Below the pieces are notes generated by a model, which was not told the origin of the DNA, searched no databases, and saw only the letters and a list, made by a program, of their open reading frames with translations. 64,000 bases of DNA, taken from positions 519,501 through 583,500 of the forward strand of contig CAUEEP010000893.1 in assembly GCA_958450365.1 (NCBI GenBank), written 5' to 3'. Positions 30,480-55,920 of the stretch are shown piece after piece (positions within the stretch are counted from its first letter, which is position 1; each line of letters begins with the position of its first letter). A program made the position numbers and the translations under genes. Origin of the DNA: Mesorhabditis belari. Lineage: Eukaryota; Nematoda; Chromadorea; Rhabditida; Rhabditidae.

Positions 30480-33465
30480 TCTTCTTCACGCCACTCACAC
30501 CGGCAGAGACCCATCTGAAATTCATGATTTATTGGCAATTTTCTGGTATTCATATTTACGATATGTTCCTCTTGAATAGTGTAGATCAATTGACCTAAAC
30601 AAGAAAATTAATAAGTCTTGATGCAAAAACATACCCAATCCATCAAAAGCTTTTGGTACTTTAAATTCGGCCTTATTAGATACCTCATTCTTCGCCATGG
30701 CTGTTTCACGTTGTAAATTCGCTCCTGATCCAGCATGGCCAAATGAAATCTTAAAAAAAGCTAGTATAAATGGGGGGAGAGGGATCTGACCTCTTTTTTT
30801 GATGTACTTAGCGCAAGTTCCGATGCACCAGGCGATAATTGGCTTCTTGACTTTAAGTTTGGACATCATCTTGATCACGTCGTATTCATCAAGCCCTCCA
30901 CTTTCACCAAGCAAAACGATGATTTTCACACTACAAATACATAGCAAAATTCTTACTTTTCATCAAGGATGTAACGTGCAACGTGTTCCTTGAAAGTCGA
31001 TCCAGGATATCGATCGCCACCAATTGCGACCCCTTCGTAAACGCCATCGGAATTGCGGCTAAGCTCTCAAGTAAACCTAATGGCCAACGTTATACCTGAT
31101 GATATTGTTGAGTTCATTCGATAAACCTCCAGATCTTGTAAGGTAGGCAACGCTTCCGGGCTGGTACAACTTGGACGCCAAAATGTTGTCGATCATTCCA
31201 CCCGTGTTTCCAATCTTGAAGCATCCAGGCTTGATGCCGCCAACTGTCGTCCAACAATCGTAATCTAAAAACAACTGTTTACTAAACATATGCTTTCAAA
31301 ATAGTACCCTCTTTGTATCGGCGATCTTGATCAAATGACGAGTTAGTCGCTCAGGTACACCCTCGGCAATGATGGCAACAAGTTGTAGTTGAGGAATTTC
31401 TTCCAACGCTTCTTTAACGACTTCGTAAGCAGAGCGGTAAGATGCAAAGCATACCTGAGGAAAAATTAATTATCATTAAATCAATCAAAGTTACTCACCA
31501 GCACCGTCGCGTTTGCTTCATCAAATGCTTCTTTCATCGAGCGATAGCTTGGCAAAAACTTCTCCTCTTGGCCAAAGTAGAATTTGTTCATGGTGTTATC
31601 CGAATATGGATAAGTTGAAGCTGCCACAGACGGCGTTGCACGGCCACACGCCCAATCGAAATCCAACATTCCCTAAATTACGACAAATAGTAACAAACCC
31701 TTTGGTGAAACATACCTGCATCGCCTTCTGTTGCTGTCCCCAAACAACCGCTGTCGTCTTTTCGTTGAGGGTGAACGAATTGGCGGCAACTTCCGCTACA
31801 CTTGGCGGTTCCGGCAAACGATTTGAGAGAAGGAGCCGAGGAGATGTTGTTCATGTAAGTCGACGCGGTATCATCGTTAAGCTCTTCCAGCTCTTCCAGC
31901 GACTGCTGCTTGGCGTGTTTGCACGAGATCGAACCGTCCGCCTAAAATTGTCTTATTAGAAAAGCGTAATATTTTAGTTGCTAACAATTACTAAATACAA
32001 AACGCACCGATACAACAAAATTTGAATGGTTGTCTTGAACGTCTTCTGGCAAGTCATCGCCCTTCAATCCAGCGCCAACAATCGCGGTCAACGGCGTCTC
32101 GGGTCCATAAACGAAGATGGGGAGATCCAAGCGTTTTCCAGCATCCTTCATCTTGCGCAAGCCTTCTTTGTGATTTGGTCCACCTCTTCGAACGTAGATG
32201 GAGATCTTGTGGGCTTGGAGTTTCAATGCAAAGCTTTCGATCGCTTGGATGATACCCTAAAAAATGTATTAATGTACGGGCCAATATGTTTTACCTGGAA
32301 AGTCTCTCCAACATTGGTAAAGTTGGCAATCGATCCACCGATGAAGAGCAATTTCCGTGGGGTTTGGCTCCCCTTTAGTCAAAAAAGGAAGGGGGGGTGG
32401 GGGGGTTTTTTTTATTTTTTTTCAAAAAAAAAAATGTGGGGGGGTAATAAAATATTTAAAAAAATCCTGAGTATTCTCCATAGTTTGCCAATTCCGCGAC
32501 GCCACCAAGCTCGCAAATTGCATCACTAAAGCAATACAATTTTATCACACGGGAGTGTGTATTTTTTATTTAAAAATTAGAAAAAAGACGGCGGCCCCCC
32601 CCCCCAAAAAAACCCCCCAAGTCCTTTAGGATTGAGAATGGTGAGTTTCAACGAGGCTCCAGTCACATCATCAAGAGAGCTGATGAATTTCTCTTCGGCC
32701 GACATTGCGAGTCCAAATGGTGCAGGGAATTCGATTGGCTCGTCGTATCGTGACATCCACTTTGTCTTGCAAAGAAACGAGGTGGTTTAGTCCACCTTCG
32801 CCGCCAGATCAAGAATGTAAATTCTAGTATCGTTCATCAATAAAAAACCATTTTACCATGCTAACAAGTTAATTAATACCAAGTGGGTTGATCTCCAAAT
32901 AGGTGAAGTGATAGCTTTTGTACGCACGATATAGCTCATCGATGAACCAACCGAGTTTGCTAAAATTCAACGTTATAAAAAAACACAAAGAGATTTCTTA
33001 CACGAATAGTTTCTCGTCAACTCCATGAAGTAGACTAACGATTGAAGAGATTTCAGGCACCATCGAATTCTCCACATCGACTGGAATTTCGAGCATTTGG
33101 CAATTTTCATTGACATCGCCGACATCAACACCACCTATAAAGCATATTAAAGATTTTGTAAAGCCAATAAACAAACATGAAAACAAAATCGCATCATGAT
33201 GTGATTTTGTCACTCATAATCGCCACCTAAAACCCTTGTTCCGGCTTATGCTCGACGAAAGTTTCGAGGATGAAAGTGTCTAAAGAGCCACGCACGTCCT
33301 CAATCTAAAAAGTGTTTATTATGGTGATGAAAATCACAAGCGCACCTCGCGTTCCTCTTCCTGCATCTTGCTGAAAACCTCCTTGATTTCGCACATGTTT
33401 TCCATAACGACCAATCCTTGTTTTCCTTGGCGCTTGATTAGTTGATCCGGCTTGATGACCATCTT
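30480..33465 (-). pseudogene. ATP-citrate lyase copy, truncated at both ends
   Basis: Many exons of ATP-citrate synthase/lyase are recognisable in order: [137 protein letters not shown] and FGHAGSGAN, whose His is the phosphohistidine of the enzyme. The normal enzyme makes cytosolic acetyl-CoA. Here the first 60 or so residues and the whole C-terminal citryl-CoA lyase module (about 280 residues) are absent. There are in-frame stops (TAG after EQGF, TAA after AKVD) and frameshifts (near 33195, 31820 and 31260), and two exons are damaged by G/A runs. The start of the GTPase gene lies only 200 bp beyond the truncated end. Confidence 0.9.
32388..32625. other. Homopolymer patches inside lyase exons, probable sequence error
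   Basis: Runs of G, T, A and C (32388-32460 and 32592-32620) break exons whose reading resumes correctly on each side; coding between GEYSG and IGGSIAN is missing. The pattern of pure runs is unlike the rest of the window and suggests poor consensus rather than biology. Confidence 0.7.
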
Positions 33466-33735
33466 CTAAAGTAAGCATATTAAAAAAGTAAATTCAAACT
33501 GCAGCTCGCTACTTTCTTATAGTACATTAGTGCAACTAAACTCGGTTAATAATCGTGTATGCTCATCATTTGTTATGACCGGTTCCCACTAATGAATGAC
33601 CAAAAGATCCGCTCGATAGCTCGACGAAACCAAAACGAGAAAGGTTTCCTAGTTTGCTAATGCTTAGCTCAACGGCTAACAACACCAAGTAATATGCGCT
33701 TTAGATAGCTTATAGCTAACAACATCAACAATATA
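33466..33735. other. Flank of the lyase copy, nothing recognised
   Basis: No lyase exon encoding the N-terminus and no other gene can be seen here. Confidence 0.5.
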
Positions 33736-34682
33736 CCGTATTTACTCGAATAGAAGACCGGTCTTCTATTTTTTTTCAATCACCCCTAGACCCCGTCTTT
33801 TATTCGAGACCGGTCTTCTATTCAAGACGGTCTTTTATTATTGGGTTGGTGAACTGAAAACTGCGGGACTTTGAACTGAAATTTATTCAACATAAAACCA
33901 TCAATTCATTCCAAATAATTTCCATTATTATTGACGATTTCTGTCTATTTTACAGGCAATTTGCGGATTCCTCTTTCGTAGCAGGATTTGGGTTTGTGTG
34001 TGAGACAAGTGTGAGACTCAAAAATGGAGGACTGGAGATGTCCCAGTTTGAGCACTTTCTTCAAAAGAACCCCATTTTGGTGTCAATGGAAAAGTTGTAG
34101 AGAATCAAAAATTAGGCTTAAAGCCAAATTGCCAAAAAGATACACTTAGTAGTTCCGCTTAAAATGCAAGTTTTGTGAAAATTCGTAAATTTGGCATTTC
34201 TTGAAAACCAGTTTTTGAATCATTCTGAAAATTTGGATGTAAGCTTAATTTTTGATTCTCTACAACTTTTCCATTGACACAAAAATGGGTTTCTTTTGAA
34301 GAAAGTGCTCAAACTGTCACATATGACAATAGCCCGCAGTTTTCAATGCACCAACCCAATATTTGCATTCACGAAAATTTTCAGGAAAATAACCAGCGTT
34401 TAAAAAAAACTTCTTTATAGAAATTTATTCTAGCATTTAACAACAAAATTGTGCTATTGAATGAAAATATAATATTTTTACCCTATTGGGTAAATTCCCT
34501 TATTCTTTTCCCGTATTTGAGTACGGCCACTTTCGCGCAGAATAGAAAACAGGGTACCTCGAATCTAAGACCGATCTTATATTCGAGACGGTCTTCTATT
34601 TTTTTCGATCGTCCCCTAGACCCCGTCTCCTATTCGAGACGGTCTTATAATCGAGGCCGGTCTTATATTCGAGTAAATACGG
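33736..34682. mobile_element. Non-autonomous TIR element CCGTATTTACTCGAATA, 947 bp
   Basis: Starts CCGTATTTACTCGAATAGAA and ends in the complement (TATTCGAGTAAATACGG), with TA on both sides. The terminal about 110 bp on each side are built from GAGACGGTCTTCTAT-type sub-repeats and CCCCTAGACCCCGTCT. An internal inverted pair (CTCTACAACTTTTCCATTGA and complement, 34080-34280) is present. No transposase. Partial copies lie at 10437-10935 and possibly 520-641. Confidence 0.88.
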
Positions 34683-34699
34683 TAGGTTGGCGCTTTTAT

Positions 34700-35204
34700 T
34701 TAACGGCAGTACCACAAAGCAACTGCTTAACCCAACAATCACAAAACGTACCGAGCTCAAAGTATAGGGGAGGGAGAGGCTGCGGTTCGCCTTCTCGCAC
34801 GCTTCGACGACCTCCTCAAAGTTATCTCCTCAACGAAGACGCAACATGTTCGGAGTCGAGACGAACAGAGTCACAATCTGTGGAGGAAGCAATCAAATGT
34901 AGACTTGCTTATCGATATTATCGATACAAACGGCATGCTCATGTTTGACCGTTCAGATCTCGGTTTCTAGAACAGCTATCAATCTGAAAATTGTTTCATT
35001 GGAAAGCCAAGAACGTCAGCTTTTGATTGCTATTTTATACGTCTGACTTTTAATAAGTAAACACTTCATAAACCATATCGATACTTATCGATATCAAAAG
35101 TATCGATTATCGATAAGTATTGATAAGCTTTTTAAGGCACTCAGCTATAAGGATTTGTGTGAGATAGTAATCAAAAGCTGAAATTCTTGGCTTTCCAATG
35201 AAAC
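34700..35204 (+). other. Exon-like ORF end and foldback repeat
   Basis: A plus-strand open stretch (about 34720-34948: GGRGCGSPSRTLRRPPQSYL, then acidic/Ser residues) may be an exon of the gene interrupted at 35205-35834, but no join can be proved. A foldback repeat follows: TGTTTCATTGGAAAGCCAAG (34994) is complemented near 35190, with TATCGAT-rich palindromes between (35078-35125). Confidence 0.4.
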
Positions 35205-35834
35205 AATTTGCCAAACAATGAATCATGGCCCGGGTTTTCCATATTTTGATAAAAATGTCGATGAGGAGGAGATCGAAGGGAGTGGGACAAATGCGACCTT
35301 TTTTTTGCGCACCCGGACATTTGCGCACCTTTTTTTCCGCACTTAGCCCATTAGCGCACCTTTTTTCGCGTTTTAAAAAGCTCTAAAAGCTAATATTAAC
35401 CAATTTTATTCCAAAAGTTGTGTTTTCTAAGTAATTTTAGGGCGTAGAATCGAAATTTTGGCATATCAGAGCTTGTGGAAGCGAACGGACGGAGTTATAC
35501 AAAGAGAAAAATCAACAATTTTCTGTAATTTGACCTAGCCGTTTTGTCTTTCAAATTGGTTCCACACGCTCTGTTATGCCAAAACTTCGATTCTACGCCC
35601 TAAAATTACCTAGAAAAACAACTTTTGGAATAAAAATTGGTTAATATTAGCTTTTAGAGCTTTTTAAAACGCGAAAAAAGGTGCGCTAATGGGCTAAGTG
35701 CGGAAAAAAAGGTGCGCAAATATCCGGGTGCGCAAAAAAAAGGTCGCATTTGTCCCACTCCCGAGATCGAACGCCTATCAGATCAACTAGCAGAAATCTT
35801 GTATTTTGATGACGAAAATAATGACACCAATTGA
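35205..35834 (+). pseudogene. Acidic C-terminal exon interrupted by a Mutator-type MITE
   Basis: Joining the flanks of the 35278-35762 insertion and counting its 9-bp target duplication once gives one open frame: WPGFPYFDKNVDEEEIERL continuing SDQLAEILYFDDENNDTN and TGA at 35832-35834. With the insert the frame is broken. The protein is unrecognised. Upstream exons are uncertain. Confidence 0.55.
35278..35762. mobile_element. Mutator-like MITE, 485 bp, about 200-bp TIRs, 9-bp target duplication
   Basis: The element begins GGGAGTGGGACAAATGCGAC and ends with the complement. The arms match over about 200 bp. The target duplication GAGATCGAA is present at 35269-35277 and 35763-35771. Long TIRs with a 9-bp duplication are the hallmark of MULEs. 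No ORF inside. Confidence 0.92.
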
Positions 35835-37351
35835 TTTTCTGTTTTTTAATTTTTATATATAAATAAATTATCAGATTTTTAAAAATTTAAACAGATCAAG
35901 AAAAAACAAAATTATAACAAAAAGTTTCCTTTGTAAACAAAGATGTTGTCAAACAAGTTTGTAAGATTATGGCGATTCATCTGAACTTTTATGCGTCTAT
36001 TTTTTGTGCCCGATTATTTCTCTAAATAATTGTCAAAATTGTAAATCGATTGGTTTATTCTAGGTGGAGAAGAAACGCTTTTCATTTGGGTCCACTTAGT
36101 ATGTAAGACTCATAAAGTCTTACATACTACGACGACTCAAATTTGCGGCACGACCCAAATTTGCGGCACGACTCAAATTTGCGAAAAAAATTTACTCCAA
36201 AGTCAAGCAAAACGGTGCAGTTGTTCCGTTCTAGGCATTGATCGGCCGTCATTTCGATGCGATTTCAATGATCGCACGAAGTGTTCGTCGTTTGGCCATC
36301 GCAAACATTAGCATCCCATCGCAGTGGCACTTTCCCCTCTCAAATTTGCCTCTCAGCTCCAAACTCTGAAGTTTGCCATTCGTTTTAAACTTTGGGACAA
36401 GAGAGAGAGAAGTTTTATCCAACTTCTAAACGTTTTTACTCTTTTTACCTAACGTTCAACTTCTATTTTCAGCTGTTAATAATCGAGGACAAGGTCATAC
36501 ATTGTATAAATGCGTCTAAACATTTACAATTTTGAAAAAATATTGTTTAGAAAAGATTCGGTTTTTTTGATAAAGATTTTTCGAAAGTGACGCAAGATTT
36601 CCGCTTATTTTTTTCTTCATACCAATGACGCTGAGTAAACAGAGAGATATGCCAAAAATAAAAAATAGGTTTTAAACTCGCAAAACTGATTAGTTTGTGC
36701 AAAACTGATCTAAAATTTTTGAGTAAAAGCAATTTGGATAGAAAATGGAAGACGTTTATGCAAAAACAAAAATATTAGTGCGGAAAATGGAAATGAGTTT
36801 TAGGGTCGATTTCCGTCGGTTAGTCATTTTCCGGAATAATATTTTTGACTCTTTTTGCTGCAAATTTTTTTGGGTTTTATTTTATTTTTGAAATCTTTCG
36901 CTTTATAAGGTAAAGGTTTTGCAGAAAAATAGAACAATTCTAAATTTAGTTTTTCCTTATTTCTAGATATTTTTAAATGAAAATATTGCACCAAATTAGG
37001 CTGAAAGTTTTAGAAAACCGATCGAATCGAAATTTTTCTTTGAAAATGCTGCACCAAACTAGCTGTCTACTTTTCGTAAGTTATTTAAGTTAAGTTAGTT
37101 ATTTAAAAGTTAATAATTACAATCAGAACTTGAATTTACTCTTAAATAAACGATTTTCTAAAAGATCTCACTGGAAAAGCTTTCGTAATTCAGCTATCTT
37201 TGACTCGAAAGCTCCAGTTTTGTTTCACGGTCAAATTACCGTAATTGAGTTATCTTTTATGGTAAAACTACCGTAATCCAGTACCAAATAAGCTTTTCCT
37301 GGAGTTTGTTCTTTTGAACTGAGATTTTTAATCTATAAGCAACCTTTCAAG
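35835..37351. other. AT-rich region upstream of the MACPF gene
   Basis: Contains an 18-bp unit (CACGACTCAAATTTGCGG) three times at 36132-36185 and a GC-richer patch (36225-36340). The N-terminal, signal-peptide exon of the MACPF gene should lie here or further left, but I could not identify it. Confidence 0.45.
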
Positions 37352-45018
<7,667 letters not shown>

Positions 45019-45146
45019 ATTTTGGTTGAAAGTTTGAAGCCGAGAATTAAGTTGAAATTTTTCATTGCTTTCATTCAAATTTTGATCCCTTTCTATTTGT
45101 ATACTGAATCATTTCGAGTACTATTTAAATAAGCTCTCAAATTTAG

Positions 45147-51544
<6,398 letters not shown>

Positions 51545-52171
51545 TGATAGAAAAGGTATTTCAAAAAGACAGGGGAATTCGATTAGTTTTTGCTGAAAGC
51601 TCCTGTTTTTCGAGGAAAACGCGTTGCAAATTTGGGTACCCAAGCTATTGGCTGAACCTTCGGTTTATAACGGTTCTTTCCCAATTCTAGCATGACCGAG
51701 TAGTGTAGTGGTAAGCGCTCTCAAGCTCGCTTTTACTTTTTCCCCACGGATTCGGATCCGCTTTGCGAAGAACTTTTTACTTTCTTTTGAAAAACATTTT
51801 AAATACTTTTGATGAACTTTGCAGTGTACATTGACAATTATTTTACATATAGAACACTCTAAAACAATGGATTAATATCTATTCTTTCATTCCGACACAT
51901 TCGTTCCTTTCTGTGCTTTTGCAACGCATTTCGTCTATTTCTTCAGCACCTTCAAACAGTTGGTGAAACGAATCCATTCCTATGTTATTACCAAAAATAT
52001 TGGCTTCTAGTATCCACGTAATAATCTTTTAATTGTTTGCTACGGTCTGCGTTTTTCTCGAAAGCCAGGGGATTTAAGCAAAAACTAAATACAGCTTCGG
52101 ATTCCCCATGCCCGAAATACCTTTCTATCACTATTCCGATCCAATCTTTCACTTTCAGTTTAGACCAATAT
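51545..52171. other. Intergenic spacer with tRNA-like unit and trans-splice-like acceptor
   Basis: A tRNA-like sequence (51692-51772, GTGTAGTGGTAAGCGC then GGATTCGGATCC) that cannot fold fully. An acceptor TTCACTTTCAG ends at 52158, 13 bases before the ATG of the next gene, as expected for spliced-leader addition. Confidence 0.5.
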
Positions 52172-53614
52172 ATGATAATAGTGGGAAATAAGCTAGCATT
52201 TATTGACTCGACATATTTGCACGATAAAAATAAACTCTTTTCAGGTACGGAAACAAAATATCGCGACAAAATGCAATGTCTAATCAAGGATTTCTGGCAC
52301 GACCACGAAATCTATGAAGGATCGCCAAGAAAGATAGGAGTTCGCGAGATTTACGAAGAGCAGATGGAAACCATCGGAACCTATTACAAGGCAAAACTGG
52401 CACTTATAAAAGATCAGCCTAAGAGTAAAGGATTTGAGGACTTGCCCATGCGAAAGCTTCTTGAGACTGCCGAACATCTCGGCACAACAACCCACTTTCG
52501 GCGATCGATCAACAACGACAAATTGTACACCGAATTAGCAGAGAACCTCAAGAATACCAACAATTTACTGAAGGATTACGTTTTTTTAATCGACGAGCCC
52601 CCGATTGCCCAACACAGCAAGGAAAGCAAACTTTTCGAGCTCATGGAAGAATTGCACGAAAATGAGATCATAAAGATTTCAATGTTCCTGGCTCGACAAG
52701 CTTGGCTCATTCAAGCGTTGTCCAACCTTTTACACGAAAGAATCACTGATCTTTTTCTCAGAGACTCAACAGAGCTACACAAAATCATTGACACGAGAGC
52801 GAATTTCGATCTGCAGACACTTTTACACGCGTTTGCCACATTGAAAGCTTTGCGAATGAATGTTGTGCAAATGTTTTCCAATTCATGTCTCGATACACCT
52901 GAACCTGAGGAGATTTCTTTGAGTTCGGCCGTTTATTGGAACGAGAAAAACATAGCAGACTCTTGGATCTTATTATCGAAAGAAGAAAAACTTTTCCTGA
53001 AAATTGACTTCTCAGAAAAGGCGTTTTTAGAAGGAGAATTTAGTGCGAAAATGTTTCGAATGAATGGGCAAATATTAAGGCGAATTGTGGGTATCGGTTT
53101 CAACTATCTGCGATTTGCCAATTTTGATAGTAGTTGGCTAAACGATAGGTTTGGAGCGAGAACGATTAGCGAGATTCCACGGCTTTTCGAGCCACACCCA
53201 ACAAGCCTCGGCTATTCGAGTTACATCTTTCGGTGGAACGTTCAACCGTTGGACTGGCCATGGATCATCTATTCGGCTCGAACACAGCAACAACTGAAAG
53301 CCTATAGTGCTTGTCATAGGAATGTCTCGAAACGTCTTCAGGGATCGAAAGAACTTCTCCGGCACTCGGCTATAGACAATTTTTGGTTCATTCTAGAAGG
53401 TGCAGAAGCTGGGCACCGAAAAATCATTGGTTTGCCTTCGGGTGCAGGCGTCAATGTGTTAGCGTTGAATCTATCAGATTATGCAAAGAGTGGGTTGGAA
53501 GCGTACTCGATCAATGAAAACAAAGATGTGAAAGCTGTTCGGTTAACAAAGGGAACAATCGAAAGCCTCATTCAACTCGTCAATCAACAGGCGCAAAAAA
53601 AAAGAATTGTTTAA
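52172..53614 (+). CDS. Single-exon gene of unknown family, 480 residues
   Basis: The ATG at 52172 lies 13 bases after a TTCACTTTCAG acceptor, and the frame is open to TAA at 53614. An upstream extension of the frame to 52025 has no ATG. The protein begins MIIVGNKLAFIDSTYLH and is largely alpha-helical in appearance with charged segments. It has no signal peptide, no membrane segment and no motif I recognise. It follows the kinase gene in the same orientation (628 bp apart), so co-transcription as an operon is possible. The last about 80 residues (FWFILEGAEAGHRKIIGLPS onward) loosely resemble the end of the kinase C-terminal region (FYFVVATRSIGKRELIISGD) in spacing and hydrophobic pattern, which hints at a shared domain. 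This is inference only. Confidence 0.7.
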   Translation: MIIVGNKLAFIDSTYLHDKNKLFSGTETKYRDKMQCLIKDFWHDHEIYEGSPRKIGVREIYEEQMETIGTYYKAKLALIKDQPKSKGFEDLPMRKLLETAEHLGTTTHFRRSINNDKLYTELAENLKNTNNLLKDYVFLIDEPPIAQHSKESKLFELMEELHENEIIKISMFLARQAWLIQALSNLLHERITDLFLRDSTELHKIIDTRANFDLQTLLHAFATLKALRMNVVQMFSNSCLDTPEPEEISLSSAVYWNEKNIADSWILLSKEEKLFLKIDFSEKAFLEGEFSAKMFRMNGQILRRIVGIGFNYLRFANFDSSWLNDRFGARTISEIPRLFEPHPTSLGYSSYIFRWNVQPLDWPWIIYSARTQQQLKAYSACHRNVSKRLQGSKELLRHSAIDNFWFILEGAEAGHRKIIGLPSGAGVNVLALNLSDYAKSGLEAYSINENKDVKAVRLTKGTIESLIQLVNQQAQKKRIV

Positions 53615-53989
53615 TTGCTCGGTTGTGATTTATTTAATGTTTTTCAAGCTCAGTTGTATTCCATTGAAACATAAAGATTTTCTTGGATTTCAATGAAAAG
53701 ACATACAGTAGTGAAAATCTGTATTTTCGCCTTGGTTTCCGAATTGATTTTAGCAAAAACTAAAGCATTCAAAGTCAACCGAATTTAAAACGATCAAAAG
53801 TATTAAAGAGCTAAAAGACTCCAGTTTTCAAAAATAGGAAATGTTTTGAACATTAGCTTATTATAAGCTAGAAAATCAACAATGTCAGAAAACAATCATG
53901 AAGAAAGGTGGAAAAAAAGTATTTTGACTTTGTTTTTGCTTTTTGCTTGTTATTTCATATATATGAATTATATGTCTTTAAAATGTCGC
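53615..53989. other. Short AT-rich spacer
   Basis: No gene supported. A hydrophobic 61-residue frame (53882-54067) overlaps the start of the Tc1 remnant. Confidence 0.4.
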
Positions 53990-55790
53990 TTTATTTTCTT
54001 TTTAAAATCCCATATTTATCTACTCGGAGCAAGGAAAAGCTTGTTGAAGAGCGAAGAAAGGAAATGAAAGCAAAAGATTTAGTCGAGCGAGCAATTTGGA
54101 TGCACTATAAGAACTGTTCAACTTCTTGTAGCAAAATCGAAGGCTGGAATAAGTGTGAGAAGAGCGTTGAAATGTAGTCGACATGATGCAACAACCGAGG
54201 ATCGATCGATCGATCGATCATCAAAATTTTCAACCAGTATCCATCTCTGACCTCAACCGAAGGACAGGGGTTATACAAGTCAATTTTTAACAAAAGTATT
54301 TTTGCAAAGACGGTACGTAATCGACTCATTGAAGCAAAATTGTACGCGAGATGTTCAATCAAAAAACGACAGATGACGGCTCGGACCAGGAAACTTCATT
54401 TGGCCTTCGCTCGAAAGTACCAAAGTTGGACGAACGATGATTGAAGTGAAGCGATATTTTCTGATGAAACAAAGGTGAATCTCTATCAAACAGATGAATC
54501 TCCATTGATCAGACGACCTATTGGAAAGCGTCTTCTACTCAAGTACGTCAAGCCCATGGTTCGATTTGGGGGCGGAAGTATTAAGTTGGCGGGAAAATGA
54601 TGCGAATTTTTTTGACCCGAATTTTTATTTCAAAAAACAATAAATAAAGAAGACTAATATAAAAGGTATTCTCCATTATTATTTAGGACATCATGCCATT
54701 TTTTGCTCAATTCAATAATTCCATCTTCAAAGAACTGGGGACTTTCTGAAGAAAAATAGTTAGGGACCGCATTTTCGACTTCCTGGGAATCCTTGAACAG
54801 CTGATCGGAGATGAACTGCTTTGGAGACCTGAATAAGTGGTAGTCTGATGGGTCCAAGTCAGGGCTTTATAGGGCGTGAGGTAGAGGTTTCCAGCCCATC
54901 TCTTCGATTTGTTGGAGGGTCATCTTTTCCGTGTGCGGTTTTGCATTATCATACAAAAACCGAATTTTTGAAGTCTCATGTCGAGATTTCGATAAAGCGT
55001 TATTCACACGGTCTAACTGCTCACTGTAAGGTTCAGCTGTGACAGTTTTATCCGATTTGAACAATTCAAAATAAACCAATCCACTATAGTTCCACCATAA
55101 GCACAACATCAACTTCTTTCCATACAGACCAGGTTTTGACTTGACAACCGGAGCTTGCTTTGGTGATAGCCATTGGTGCTTGCACTTAACGTTATCATAT
55201 AATATCTACGTTTCATCAGAAGTAACAATTGATTTCCAAAAATCATGCGCTTTTGATTTTTGAATGAAAATTGAACAAGTGTTCATACGGGCAATTATGT
55301 GATTGAGGGTCAGTTCATGTGGGGCCCATTTTCCGCATCTGTTTCGCTTTCCAATCAAATGTAAATGCTTTTCAATGGTACTATGATGAACATTGAACGT
55401 TTGATGATGAACATTGAACATTAAGCATAGAAATCGCTCAAACCATCAATAACATTGGCTTTCGCTAATACTACCTTTGCCATAGGCCTTTGAAATAGAA
55501 TTATGCGATTCTCGGGCAGATTGTCCAAGCTTAAAGTCATGGAGTAAAGCATCAGTAATTTTTGTTCCTTCATTATTTGATAACAAATGTTTTGATTGTG
55601 TAAGCAAACACACTCTGCTTTTCTAATACTATCGCGGATTTCTCTGTTTGTCTGCCAGTACTTGCCCAAGAGCACAAGTTAAAAATTCACATTATTTTCC
55701 CGCCAACCCAATATTATGTGCAGGGGTAGGTATACTTTTTGTTAGTTTTTAGGAGCAATGACAAGAAGTATGGTCGGTCCACTTGTGTAA
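53990..55790 (+). pseudogene. Tc1-like transposase remnant split by a mariner insertion
   Basis: Plus-strand pieces read EERRKEMKAKDLVERAIWMH, then LIEAKLYARCSIKKR, TARTRKLHLAFARKYQSWTN, EAIFSDETKVNLYQTDESPL and GKRLLLKYVKPMVRFGGGSI. This is the N-terminal half of a Tc1 transposase up to the GGGSIMVWG region. The frame continues across the mariner (TA duplicated) into GAMTRSMVGPLV (55760-55787) after a short intron-like gap. There are stops, including TGA in SWTNDD-stop-SEAIF, where Tc1 proteins have Trp. A GATC tetranucleotide run (54202-54219) has expanded within it. Confidence 0.8.
54581..55711 (-). mobile_element. Mariner element (DD34D), 1131 bp, inactive, nested in the Tc1 remnant
   Basis: Ends TTAAGTTGGCGGGAAAATGA and, inverted, TTGGGTTGGCGGGAAAATAA, with TA on both sides (54579-54580 and 55712-55713). 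The minus-strand transposase is recognisable: HDFKLGQSARESHNSISKAY, STIEKHLHLIGKRNRCGKW, SIVTSDET, FLYDNAKPHT and SPDLDPSDYHLF, with 34 residues between the last two Asp. It has stops at TSDET-stop (Trp expected), HAL-stop-SPD and CY-stop-WFERF, and at least one frameshift. Confidence 0.92.
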
Positions 55791-55920
55791 ATGCAAAATA
55801 CGCAAAATAACTTTTCATCCATAAGATGAAAATAGACACATTAGAAGTTTTTAGAACCATTCAATATTTTAAAAACAATAAACTTACTAGAGGATAGTAA
55901 ACTGGCGGTGGTGATTGAAC

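Noticed and set aside
30480..33465. Functional short ATP-citrate lyase
   Set aside because: The C-terminal lyase module and N-terminus are missing, and there are stops and frameshifts outside the homopolymer patches.
52037..52171. Non-ATG (TTG) start for the 52-kb gene
   Set aside because: The first ATG at 52172 sits 13 bases after a good trans-splice-type acceptor, which is the usual nematode arrangement.
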